Shown one piece after another: positions 9,184 through 19,430 of a DNA stretch of 64,000 bases. Made by a program: the position numbers and the translations under genes. The DNA is from Lunularia cruciata. Taxonomy: Eukaryota; Streptophyta; Marchantiopsida; Lunulariales; Lunulariaceae. The notes beneath the pieces were generated by a model that was not told where the DNA came from, ran no database searches, and saw nothing but the letters and a program-made list of their open reading frames with translations. The stretch is from positions 64,471,398 through 64,535,397 of the forward strand of contig OX419760.1 in assembly GCA_948567375.1 (NCBI GenBank), read 5' to 3'. Each line of letters begins with the position of its first letter. Position 1 is the stretch's first letter.

Positions 9184-10135
9184 ATTACCCACTAGTGGAA
9201 TCTCAGATCAAGAAAGAGAATTGTTGGATCTGGTAGAAGAAGTAGAAGATATGAAACCCGAGGACAGAGTAGTAAGAAGTAAATTTACTTTGGGTTTGGG
9301 TTTGAAAGCCAATGATGAAGTAGACATCGGATCAGAATAGTAACAATTTTGAGATATGAAGAGGCAGATATGAAGCGGTGCATTGTCATTTTGGATCTAC
9401 AGGTTAGAAGAGTTGTTGTAGAACGGTATAGTTGTTAGAACTGTTGATTTGATTCACTATTTAAGAGTGGCATTCGTAGTCAGATGTTGTTCAGTGCTCA
9501 TTATTTCTGAGAATAGATAAAGCAAAGTGTTGTGAAGCAGTGCTCGTCACTTGAGCTTGATTCCGAGTATCAACTTTATAATTGTGTTTATGAGTGTTGG
9601 GAGAATTTCAAAGTGCAAGTCAATGTGTTTGTTGGATGTTAGATTACACAGCCTTGATCTTCATTTTGTGTATTTGATCTTGAGTGAAGTGCAATCAAAG
9701 CAATGCCTTGACAAATCTGAGAGGAATTGTAGTGTTGGTAGTATTCTACATTTATGAGTGCAGTGTGAGGTTGATGTGAAGCAATTTTGATCAAGGAAGT
9801 TGTGCCTTCAATGGAGGGGTGGAACACAATTTTGAGGCAAAGTGGTTTTGCATTGAAGTGCCATTTTTGGGAGAGCCTGAATCATCACAATCAAGATTGT
9901 TTGGAAAGATTTGATGGAGTTGTGATTAAGGAGTGTTAATTTGTGACAAGATTGCGAATCAGTGCTTGTTACTCTCTTCTGGGTGTGGTTTCTACCTGAG
10001 AGACTAAAGAAGAACTCAAGAAGAACTACATGTTATTGTTTGACTTTGTATTTGACCAATTCTGACTCGTATCTCTACGGGAATGAACTTTACTTACCTG
10101 ATTACTGCAAAAGTGATATTTGCCGGGTTGGCACA
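9184..10135 (+). other. 3' part of the long LTR, non-coding
   Basis: No long frame is seen. The last 205 bases are the sequence repeated at 12598-12805. Confidence 0.5.
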
Positions 10136-10478
10136 TGATTTTTCCCACCGTTGCCATGGATACAAATCTTGGAAGTGGAAGAATACAATGCCAAATTCAA
10201 AATTGGGTATCAACGCAATATGAATGTCTACATTAAGAGAACAATGGGAAGAGAGAGCTTGAAGACAAGCACTTCAGTGTGAAGAAGATGAACGTCTGAA
10301 CATCCCATCCACTGTTGACAAAACTGAACGAGAGGCGTTGGACTTTCAACTCCTTCACGAAGTGCAAGAAGCCCTGTGAGAACTTGACCACAAGAAATGC
10401 GAAGGCGGTTGGCATGGCTACTTTGCTTCTCCCTCTTCGTCCAAGAAGAAGAAAGTATCGAGTGGGCAAACATATGCA
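10136..10478 (+). other. leader between long LTR and gag
   Basis: This should contain the primer-binding site just after 10135 and the gag leader. I cannot match the sequence after 10135 to a tRNA 3' end by eye. Confidence 0.35.
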
Positions 10479-12599
10479 TTGCGGCCCAATACACCGACTT
10501 CCCCTAGAGTTGTAAAGGAAGTTGTGTCCTTGAAGAACTTTGTTCAAGAAAAGACAACACAAACACTTACTGAAGACAAGTGTCAACATCTTCTACGAAC
10601 GATTCCTTGGTTGTCTCGAAGGAATTTTGAAGAACCAATCGAAGGTGTTGATCTTGAATCTTCCACTTGGGTTGAAGTCGACACCCTCATCGCAGAAATT
10701 GTTGAAGAAGACCCCACTTTGAATCTGACAAATTGGAATCCATGGGTTGACAACATGGTGTCGATACCAGCCAATCCTTCAGTTCCATCAAGTTCAACAC
10801 TACCTCAACCGATCCCAGTGCATCAAACAATGACTTCGTTGCCCGTCACCCGACACGCCTATCGGAAGTAGAAGGGGACAGAAAAAGACAAAGACCCCGA
10901 TGAATTCATTGAAGAATTTGAAGTCATCTCCTTTGCTAACAAGGAGCATGACTCGGCGGATCAATTGAGAATTTTCCCAAGTTTGCTCCGAAAGAAAGCT
11001 TGGAGCTGGTACACCCATGTGAACTAGAAGGGGTTTGTATTAGCGGACTGGGCAGACTTGAGAAACAACTTCCTGGAATGATTCCGGGAGGTTGATTATG
11101 ACACGGGTGTCTTCACGGCACTCAATGATTTAGACCGGGGCAAGAAGGAGAAGTTGAGAGACTACTCTGAGCGGTTCATGGCACTATTGAACCGAGTTCC
11201 CAAGCAATCGGGGGTGGTGGGTTACTCCGATGCCCAAGCCATTACCTGATTCCTCGGGGGACTTTCACCATAGATACAAATCTTTGCAAGGGAGAGGAAT
11301 GTAACTTCCTTTGACAAAGTACTCAAACATGTTGCTTGTTACGAGGCGGCCCACTCTCACTCTGCTGGTAACTGGATAAATCGAGAGAAGAAAGGCAAGA
11401 AGCCTAGAAGGAGAGCTTCACACAATACATCCCCTTCTTCGGACGAATCCTCTACATCTTTGAGCTCTTCTTCGGAATCCGAAGAAGAATCAAAGCCAAG
11501 ACAAGTTAGAAGACGTGGGGGCAAGAAACTAGTGACTTCTCCAATGAAGAGTGTAAATAAGGCAGATACCAAGCTGGATGCCCTCATCAAGGAGTTTTTG
11601 GATTTCAAGATCCAGATGATTGGGGCCAAAGACAGAAGGAAGGCCCCAACATTTGGGAGATCAAATGTATGGTGCACCGCATGTGGCAAATCAGGCCACG
11701 CAAAAACAAAATGCAATACTCGTAATGCATTCCCGGTGTAGCAAATTGATTGAGTTCTAGGATGGAACCAAGACGAGGATGAAAAGGCTATGTACCAAAC
11801 GCAAGAAGTACAGCCTCAAGCGAGCACATCGTACCAAGGTCCAAGGTTTGGACCAAGGGAGTATAACCCCAATGCTCCTCCACGAAGACCACCGATAAGC
11901 AACCAAAATAGCCCTCAGAATGTTGCACCCGGAGCCTGTTATAATTGTGGCTCAATGGGACATTGGTCTCTAAACTGTCCCAAGCCAAGAAGGCAAATCA
12001 AGTACGTTTTGCTGTGCGGAAATTGTAAAGGATCAAGACATACGGGCAACCAATGTCCTCACCCACCGAACCCGAAGCCGCCTGTAAAGTATGTACAGAC
12101 CCCCGCTGAGCGTGCAGCAATTCAGCCAAAGGGGGATACTAATGTAAATTGTATCACTCTTGAGGAAGAAAGACCTCAAGAAGGGAGTCCGGCCTCGGAA
12201 GGAGAATGGCCGGACCTTGAAATTTTGAAAGTTGAGACACGCTCCAGCAAGAAGAAGCGTGATGCCAAAGAACTGAGTATGACCTCGTTGTCTTCCAAAA
12301 AGGCGAAGAGACTACGCCCAAAGGTAATTCTTTTTGCTAAGGAGGAAAAGATCCAGGCAAAAGCCAAAGCTAAAGCCTTGCAGAAAGAACTAAAAGAGGA
12401 ACTACTCAAGACTCGGGAACCGAGTTTGGAAGAGGAGACGAAGACGAAGTCTCCAATTTTTCCGGCGGACATCCAATCCAAAGTAAAGGGTCTGATCCAA
12501 GCCAAGGTGGGCCAACCAGGGGAACCTCAGGTTAAGGCCATTAGCAAGCCCGTCACCATTTTGAAGCGTCCTAAAGTCAAGAGGGAACATGAAGATTAA
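10479..12599 (+). pseudogene. gypsy Gag with three zinc knuckles
   Basis: A single frame of about 2.1 kb has no indel but is broken by TAG at 10869, 11025, 11271 and 11739 and by TGA at 11079, 11247 and 11751. The capsid region is recognisable: D-P-D-E-F-I-E-E-F, L-R-K-K-A-W-S-W-Y near 10990, and Y-S-E-R-F near 11163. An acidic and Ser-rich stretch follows (about 11430-11500). Three CCHC zinc knuckles follow: C-T-A-C...H...C near 11671-11712, C-Y-N-C...H...C near 11937-11979 and C-G-N-C...H...C near 12016-12057. The C-terminus is Lys-rich and would bind RNA. The stop at 12597 falls at the deletion junction with the LTR remnant, so the original C-terminus and pol are missing. Confidence 0.85.
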
Positions 12600-12805
12600 G
12601 GACTGTTAATTCGTGACAAGACTATGAATCAGTGCTTGTTACTCTCTTCTGGGTGTGGTTTCTACTTGAGAGACTAAAGAAGAACTCAAGAAGAACTACA
12701 TGTTACTGTTTGACTTTGTATTTGACCAATTCTGACTCGTATCTCTACGGGAATAAACTTTACTTACCTGATTACCGCAAAAGTGATATTTGCCGGGTTG
12801 TCACA
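12594..12805 (+). repeat. remnant of the 3' LTR (last about 205 bp)
   Basis: It matches 9924-10135 over its whole length with scattered C/T and G/A differences. The junction with gag lies in the shared string GATTAAGGA (12594-12602 and 9924-9932), so the deletion may have used microhomology. Confidence 0.8.
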
Positions 12806-12879
12806 GTAATTACTAGACCTAGGAGGTGTTTTAGAGAGCGGATGGGATGTAGGCATTAGGAGAATAATTTCCCATACCT

Positions 12880-13196
12880 AGCTTCCCATTCTTGAATCTT
12901 ATTTTTTGGAAATTTTTTATGAAATTAGAACTTGATATGTTTTTTTTATATGGAAGTACTATTTTACCTGAATGTATCTTAATTTTTAGTTTATTACTTA
13001 TTTTAATAATCAATTTAACATTGACTAAAAAAATACAAATTGGTTATATTTTATCTCCTTAACAAGTTTACTAATAAGCTTAATAATATTATTATTTCAA
13101 TACAAAACATATCCAATTATTAGTTTTTTAGACTCATTTCAAACAGATAGTTTTAATAGAATATTTCAATCTTTTATAGTATTTTGATTTCACATC
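12880..13196. pseudogene. ndhB: nuclear plastid DNA fragment: 5' part of ndhB
   Basis: From the ATG at 12919, the plus strand encodes an NdhB-like N-terminus (M-K-L-E-L-D-M-F-F-L-Y-G-S-T-I-L-P-E-C), and the Y-K-T-x-P-I-I-S-F-L and S-F-Q-T-D-S-F-N-R-I-F-Q segments follow at about 13098-13180 in another frame. The match to plastid NAD(P)H dehydrogenase subunit 2, as known from liverworts, is close. Small indels shift the frame and create stops, so it cannot function. It is far more AT-rich than the flanking DNA, as expected for plastid DNA. The coding-like strand is +. The limits are approximate. Confidence 0.85.
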
Positions 13197-13890
13197 AAGA
13201 TTATGTACATCCAGTGTGAGCAAACAAGAGTATCTTTTGTCTTTATCACTTGGAGCAGAATTCATGGACAAAGTGATGAATTCACCAAACCCGGCGATTC
13301 TACTTGTGGTGGTAGATGATAGAGAGTGGGATTTGATAATCTTGATTCTATCATGATGTTATGGATCTAAATGTACCAAGTACTCACTCTTTCAACACAC
13401 AAGTGGAAATCCGTTATGTAGTTTGCCAAAAGTGATGTTTAGGGATTTTGTAGTATGCAATTTTGGTGACAAATATTATCAATGAGTGATAAACTCTAAG
13501 GTCCCATTGGTAGTTCCTATAGTTTTTGCTCTCTCTAGAGTGATCATTCTAGCCCTTTATTGAAGTAGTTACAATTGAACATTGGCCGTGAGTAAGAAGC
13601 ATGGATCTATAATTGCAAGAGTTGATGCAAGGAATGTAAGGGATATTGAACGAGTTTCAATAAATCAAGATGACCATGGAGGAATTGCAAAATCAAATAC
13701 ATACTATCAAGAGTAATCAAGTAATGTGAGAAGGGGAGTCATCTTAATAACCAACACCAACAATCAAAGTACCCGGATAGTTATGCATGCCAATGACACT
13801 AATTCCAATCAACAACCAAGCTACATTGTTACTACAAATGAAAAAGACATGCAACATTAAGCCTTACAAGGGATAACGTTCCATATGAGT
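13197..13890. other. non-coding stretch between plastid insert and chromovirus gag
   Basis: No domain is recognised. It may include the leader or a decayed 5' LTR of the chromovirus downstream, but I found no match to the 3' LTR at 18144. Confidence 0.3.
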
Positions 13891-13919
13891 TGTGGAAAAT
13901 TGGATTTAAAGAGTGAATC

Positions 13920-14680
13920 AATACCTTTGATTGTTCACAATGGAAATAATTGATCATTCTACAAGCATGTTTATATGTAAGTACTTGACTGATAAAGCCC
14001 TCATATGGTATGACACTTGGGAATAATCATTGTTGGTAGAAGAAAGAGAGGTCACTTGGACAACCATGCAAGAAAGGCTGCTCAAGAATTTCCAATCTAT
14101 GGGTTCTGTGCAAATGGCCTAAACTAAACTCTAGAGGTTGAAGCAAAGAATAACATACAAGAGTAGGTGGAGGTATTTTTGGATGTACAGGTTGTGATAA
14201 TTGATATGAGTCCAATCAAAGTTCTTGAAAATTTCAAGAGAGGATTGAAAGAGCATATTTGCCAAGAGGTAATGATGCAAAATCCTTGTATGGTATTTGA
14301 AACCATTGCTTGCACTCAAAGAATAACAGGGGCGCTTAGAGGAGGTGAAATGATAACACTGATGAGCTGAGATACACCATTTTGGTGGACCAATTCCTAT
14401 AGAATTGTGCAAAATTTGGTTCCAAGATCAAGGAGAAAGACCATTTCAAGGAGAATGGAGATGGGTTGAAGAAAGGAGAGAAGGAGTCCCACAGGAAGAA
14501 GGGGCTCAAGCAAAAAAACAAAAATGTTACAATTGTGGTCAAATTGGGCACATAGCCATCAATTGTTGTTCTCGTCATCTTAGAGGCACTCAACCTCCAT
14601 ACAAGCAACCTTTGAACCACATAGAGAGACAAATTGAAGAGGAGGACATGGTAACCATATTAAAAAATGAAGATTGTTAG
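13920..14680 (+). pseudogene. chromovirus Gag remnant
   Basis: Capsid-like residues (A-L-I-W-Y-D-T-W-E, then V-T-W-T-T-M-Q-E-R-L) are visible at about 13990-14095. The frame beginning at 14405 carries a CCHC zinc knuckle, C-Y-N-C-G-Q-I-G-H-I-A-I-N-C, near 14524-14565. Stops and frame changes separate the pieces. Confidence 0.7.
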
Positions 14681-14741
14681 TAAATGTACCTTAAGACCAA
14701 ACTTGCTTAATGAAGAAGAGTAAAAGTGGGGGAGGAAGAGG

Positions 14742-15398
14742 ATGAGTGTGCAAAGATGGAGGAAGATAAATGCACAATTAATTGTTGTAAATGGAATGCT
14801 AGAAGGCAATCAGGTAAGAGTGTTGATAGACCATGGGGCAGTAGAGAATTTCTTGTCTCACTCTATTGCAATAAGGTTGGAAATGGAACTAGAGAAGGAT
14901 GAGAAGGACAAAGTAGACTTACCTAATGGTCAGATAGAGAGGATTGAGTCATTACCTAAAAAAGTGATACTCTCTATAGGACATTATCAAGAGGTAATCA
15001 AGTGACAAGTGATACAATTAGCTCATTATGATGTGATCTTAAGTATGCCATGGATGGAGCACTACAATCTCATGGTGGATTGGAGAAAGAGAGTAGTGAA
15101 AAATAGTCAATGGAAGATCTTTGGGATTAAAGGAAGATCACAAAGGCAAGAGCTGCCTCTATATGTCATAAGGACCACATCTATTGGTAAGACAGATAGA
15201 TTTTTTATGGGTATAATAAGAGAAGTCCATAGTGCACAACAAAATGGACAAATTCTTGAAAAATTAAAAGATATGGTCAATGAGTTCCAAAATGTCTTTC
15301 CGGATGGATTACCCATAGGTTTACCACCAAAAAAGAGAATAGATCATAAAATTGAGATGCTTCTTTGGAAGACATCTCCTTGTAAGGCTCCATATTGA
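14742..15398 (+). pseudogene. chromovirus protease and RT N-terminal remnant
   Basis: The protease motif reads L-I-D-H-G-A near 14823 where L-I-D-S-G-A is usual, so the Ser is lost. The block M-P-W-M near 15046 and the conserved approach to reverse transcriptase (V-F-P-D-G-L-P) follow. TGA at 15003 and 15396 fit Arg CGA positions in related elements. Confidence 0.7.
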
Positions 15399-16062
15399 CT
15401 ATCACCTCATGAGTTGGAGGAGTATAAGGCTCAAATTGAGGATATGTTGCAAAGGAGTTTATCCAACCCAACATATCACTATATGGGGCATCTATATTGT
15501 TTGTGAAGAAGAAGGATGGAACAATGCACATGTGCATTGACTATTGGAGACTAAATCAACAAATGGTGAAGAACAAATATCAATTACCTTGCATGGATGA
15601 CTTGTTTGATCAACTCAATGGGGCAAGGCACTTCACCAAACTTGATTTGCAGAGCAATTACAACCAAATCAAAATTGTAAAAGAAGACATATACAAAACT
15701 GCCTTTCAAACAAGGTATGATTACTTTGAGTACTTGGTGATACCATTTGGCCTCACCAATGTCCAATCACTTTCATGAGATAGATGAATGACATATTTTT
15801 TCCGTACTTGGATAATTTTGTTATCATTTTTCTTGATAACATCCTAGTCTATAATAGGACATTGACAGAGCACAAGCAACATTTGCAAGAAGTCCTCCTT
15901 ATTTTGCAATATAATCAATTGTATGCTAGAATCTCAAAGTACAAGTTTGACACATTTGAAGTAGACTACTTAGGGCATAGAGTAAGTGCAAAAGGTATCC
16001 AAATGTTAATAGATAAAATAAAAGTTATTCAAAAATGGAGTGCTCTAAAAGATCAGACTTAA
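15399..16062 (+). pseudogene. chromovirus reverse transcriptase remnant
   Basis: The segments [27 protein letters not shown] and P-F-G-L-T-N lie between 15497 and 15770. The catalytic site reads F-L-D-N at about 15829-15840, where F-x-D-D is required, so the second Asp is replaced by Asn. A frame change lies near 15775. Confidence 0.8.
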
Positions 16063-16800
16063 CTTAAGAGTGTCTTGGGATTAATGGGTTCTTATCATGA
16101 ATTTTTCAAGGACTTCTCCAAGATTGCATAGCCTCTAACAACACTATTGGGCAAGAGGAAGAAGTGGATATAGGGTCCGCACAAGAATTGACATTTCAAG
16201 AGTTGAAAGATGTATTACTATATGCACCAATCTTGAAATGGTATGACCCAAAATGTTCAATCAAGATGGCTATAGATGCATCAAGTGTAGCAATAGGAGT
16301 AGTCCTACAACAAGAATGGTAGGAGGGATGGCACCTAATTGCATATTTCTCTTGTAAGTTATTACTAACATAATGCAACTATCATACCACCAAACAAGAA
16401 GAGTTGGAACCAAGCATTGGAAGCACTACCTAGGTGAGAAGGCATTTGTGGTAGAGACGGACCACAAACCTCTAGTCTACCTTAAGACATAAAAATATCT
16501 TTCTCTTCAAAAGATTTGGTGTGCTGAGTGGAGACAACAATTCAACATGACAATCAGATATGTGGAGGCAAGAAGTAACTTGCAGATGCATTCACCCAAA
16601 TGCCAATGGCAAACAATTTGGTGGTGGAAGTCAAGATGAACCCTAAATTCTGGCCCAAGATTCTTGTTGCTACAAAAACTGATCCATAGATTGTAGGTGC
16701 TCAATCATCTAAAGGCATCACTAGCACCCAAGGACTCACCTTCTGTGATAGTTAGTTATGGATCCTAGATGATACAAATCTAAGAACCACTACCCAAGTG
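16063..16800 (+). pseudogene. chromovirus RNase H remnant
   Basis: A-I-D-A-S and the following V-L-Q-Q segment are visible near 16270-16315 with a TAG at about 16321. The remainder is broken into short pieces. Confidence 0.6.
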
Positions 16801-17880
16801 GAATGTCATGATTCTGCCATTGCAAGTCACATTAGAGTGGACAAGACCTTTCATGCCGTCAAATGCCATTACTACTGGCCCAAGATGAGCAACAATGTGA
16901 TGGAATATGTTTGGAGTTGCCTACTTTGTCAACAAAATAAGGCTTCTAATCAAGCTCCCACATGACTCCTCCAACTTCTCCTCACTCCTACATAATGTTG
17001 GGAATAGGTAAGAATAGATCTTGTTTGTGAATTGTCCAAGACCACCTTTAGGTTTGACTCCATTGTAGTCTTTATTGATTGACTCAGCAAAATGATTCAT
17101 GTAAGTCCTACCACCAAGGATGTGATTGCTTTGCAACTAGCTCAATTGTACTTAGATGCAATCTTCTCCCATCATGACTTTTCTAGAGTGCTCATCATAG
17201 ATAGAGACACTCAATTCACTAGTTTGTTTTGGAGAGCACTCTTTGGGTTCTTCAAAACCAAATGTGCCATGTCCACAACTTACCATCTATAGACAGATGG
17301 ACAAATAGAGAGGGCAAATCACACTATGGAGTACATGCTTTGGAGCTTTACTTTGGATGAGCAAGAGAGTTGAGACACCTTACTCCCATTGGTGGAATTT
17401 TCTTACAACAATTTAGTGAATGTCTCCACACAAGTCACACCATTCTTCCTCATGTATGGAGAGCATCCTTTCATACCTTGAATCTCAATGAAGATCCATC
17501 TGATGGCTACTAAGGTTGACATTGTCAACACTTTTGTTTCTAGAATCCAATAGGGTGTAGAGAACTCTAAGCTTAGGTTGCAGATCGCTTAAAATTGGTA
17601 GAGTCAGTATGTGTATAAACACAGCCAACACATGGAGTTCAATGTGGGAGATCAAGTTTAGCTATCAACCACCAACCTCAAGTTAGTCAGTCCTCATAAG
17701 CTCTGACCTCATTTCATTGGACCTTTCTCCATCCTTTGTTGTATTGGCATTGTGGCCTATCACCGTGAGCTACCGCTGCATATGAAGATCCACTTGGTTT
17801 TTTGTGTGTCCTTATTACACCAATATGCTCCTTGACCATCCCATTTCTCTTCCATCCAAGAAAGTTGACCTTGTCCAACA
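16801..17880 (+). pseudogene. chromovirus integrase remnant
   Basis: H-A-V-K-C-H-Y-Y-W-P and C-L-L-C-Q-Q-N-K near 16850-16945 are the zinc-binding domain. The core shows I-D-R-D-T-Q-F-T-S near 17200-17225 and T-D-G-Q-I-E-R-A-N near 17293-17320, the latter preceded by TAG where Gln is conserved. Several TGA/TAG stops are scattered through it. Confidence 0.75.
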
Positions 17881-18090
17881 CTTCTTGATAAGGTAGAGGA
17901 GTATGAGGTCGATTACATTCTCCAAAAATGCATCTGTGGTATTTGCCATCCATGTGTAGAATATCTAGTCCATTGGAAAGGGTACTCACTATATGAGGCA
18001 ACATGGGAGCTAGCAACCAACTTGACCAATGCACTAGTGTTAGTTCAATCTTTTGAGCAACAACTTTGCAATGAGAACATTGCGTCTTAA
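17881..18090 (+). pseudogene. chromodomain at the integrase C-terminus
   Basis: The frame encodes V-E-E-Y-E-V-D-Y-I-L, then Y-L-V-H-W-K-G-Y, then E-A-T-W-E-L-A, and ends at TAA 18088. This is the three-strand plus helix pattern of a chromodomain, which binds methylated histone H3 and steers chromoviruses into heterochromatin. The W-K-G-Y and T-W-E landmarks are intact. Confidence 0.85.
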
Positions 18091-18143
18091 AAGGGATGAG
18101 GTTTGTAATACAAGTAGCTAGACATATTATCTGGAGGGGAAAA

Positions 18144-18765
18144 TTGGCTTAGTAACATCTAGAAGGATGTTGTGCATAATGGGCTAAGAATATTAGATAG
18201 AGGTTTCACCAAAAGAGTACTTTTATTAATAGAGTAGAAGCTAAAAATAGCCTAAAAACTTTAGAGCCAATTTTGGAGGCCTAAATGAATGGATTAGGCC
18301 TTGAAATTTGAAAATACCTCCCACCTCTTTTGGGAAAAAACAAGTTTTCCTTTCACTCCCTTATGATTTTTCTCATCAAGAGCTTTCCAACGGTACCTCA
18401 CCCATAGGATTTTGAGCTTCCTACAATAAGATTCCCTAAAGATTCTCTTTGGTCAAACCCATTTGACCATCTAGATAGGACAAAGATTGACATGTCACCC
18501 ATCCAAACAACTAATCCAAGGATTGAGCTTGCTGATAGGTCACCAATCCATGTATCTGATCCAAGGGTGGAGCTTCCTTTGAGAGGATCTCCTTTGCTAT
18601 ATAATAAATAGAAGGTGCTCCTTTGGAGCATCGGAGTATTGAGTGTGAAACTTGCATTTTCTCTCTTTTATCTCTCTTGGAGAGTTCTCTTGTCCTTGGA
18701 TTATTACAAGAAGTGAGTAAGGAGAATGAAAAATGAGACTCGAGATGGAGACTCAAGATTGAGAA
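18144..18765 (+). repeat. 3' LTR of the chromovirus
   Basis: It starts after the polypurine tract at 18131-18141. It contains a 45-bp unit twice in tandem (about 18489-18533 and 18534-18578) just upstream of a TATA-like sequence at about 18596-18612. A reverse-oriented diverged copy covers about 62880-63490. The right end is uncertain. Confidence 0.65.
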
Positions 18766-19430
18766 GTCAAAATTTAAATTTTCTTGAAGATTACACTAAA
18801 GAAGTCAAACTGGAACAAAATTATCCAAAAGACCATCATTCTCACGATAGAAAAATTATCATGAAATTCTCTCATATACTATGTTTCACATGATATAGAA
18901 AGCTTATTCTTGTGAAAAATAATTCACACATTTTTTATGAGAGACAAATGCTCAAGTGAACAAGATACAATGAGAGTCAAGATAAATAATCCAAACAAAA
19001 AGACACAAAGCAAGACAAGAGAACCATGAAAAATAAATAAAATAAAATAAGAGATTGCTAAAAGCTCTCTATCACAAGTAATTTTGATATTGATCTTGAA
19101 GTATGCAACACCAAAACACAAAATTGAATAGTAAAATAAAGGTGATGATTGGCCTCCAAATCTCTAAAATATGCAATGGCATGATGAAAATGTAAGAGAT
19201 TCTCATGCTCTGGGCTAGATGTGGGGTACCTTTCTTGTTTGCTGCAAAAATGTAAATTGTGGGATGTCTTTCACTTTTGGTGATGCTAAATTTAATTCTC
19301 CCGCAACATTGTACTCTTTAGAATTTTAACTTCATTATAGAAATTAAGTAGAAAATGCTACACTTTGGTGCAAAATCTACAACTACATGCTAGGAGTAAG
19401 CTTGAATAAGAAATTGATGATATTCTTGTG
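18766..19430. other. AT-rich non-coding stretch
   Basis: No recognisable gene or element. A GTGACACCCGTGCC string just before 19440 may mark the edge of the following LINE copy. Confidence 0.3.

Larger units (their letters stand above)
6664..10135 (+). repeat. candidate 3.5-kb 5' LTR
   Basis: The boundaries are TG at 6664, after a polypurine tract, and CA at 10134-10135. The right end is supported by the second copy at 12598-12805; the left end rests only on the polypurine tract and the TG...CA pairing. Such LTR lengths are known in some plant gypsy lineages and LARD derivatives. It contains a long degenerate reading frame (next entries). Confidence 0.55.
6664..12805 (+). mobile_element. gypsy element with very long 5' LTR, gag retained, pol deleted
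   Basis: The last roughly 205 bases before 10135 (about 9930-10135) recur at 12598-12805, so the two blocks look like the ends of a 5' and a 3' LTR. The candidate LTR start at 6664 (TGTGGC) pairs with the ends GGCACA and GTCACA as a short terminal inverted repeat. That implies a 5' LTR of about 3.47 kb. Between the LTR ends is a gag frame but no protease or pol. The 3' LTR keeps only its last 0.2 kb, so pol and most of the 3' LTR were lost in one deletion. Confidence 0.65.
13890..18760 (+). mobile_element. decayed chromovirus (Ty3/gypsy with chromodomain)
   Basis: Gag, protease, reverse transcriptase, RNase H, integrase and chromodomain remnants follow one another on the plus strand. The frame is broken by many stops and several indels. 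A polypurine tract at about 18131-18141 leads to a 3' LTR from about 18144. No intact 5' LTR was found. A related LTR is present in reverse orientation at about 62.9-63.5 kb. Confidence 0.85.

Noticed and set aside
11357-11716. Minus-strand frame opposite gag
   Set aside because: The plus strand encodes Gag with zinc knuckles; the minus frame has no domain.
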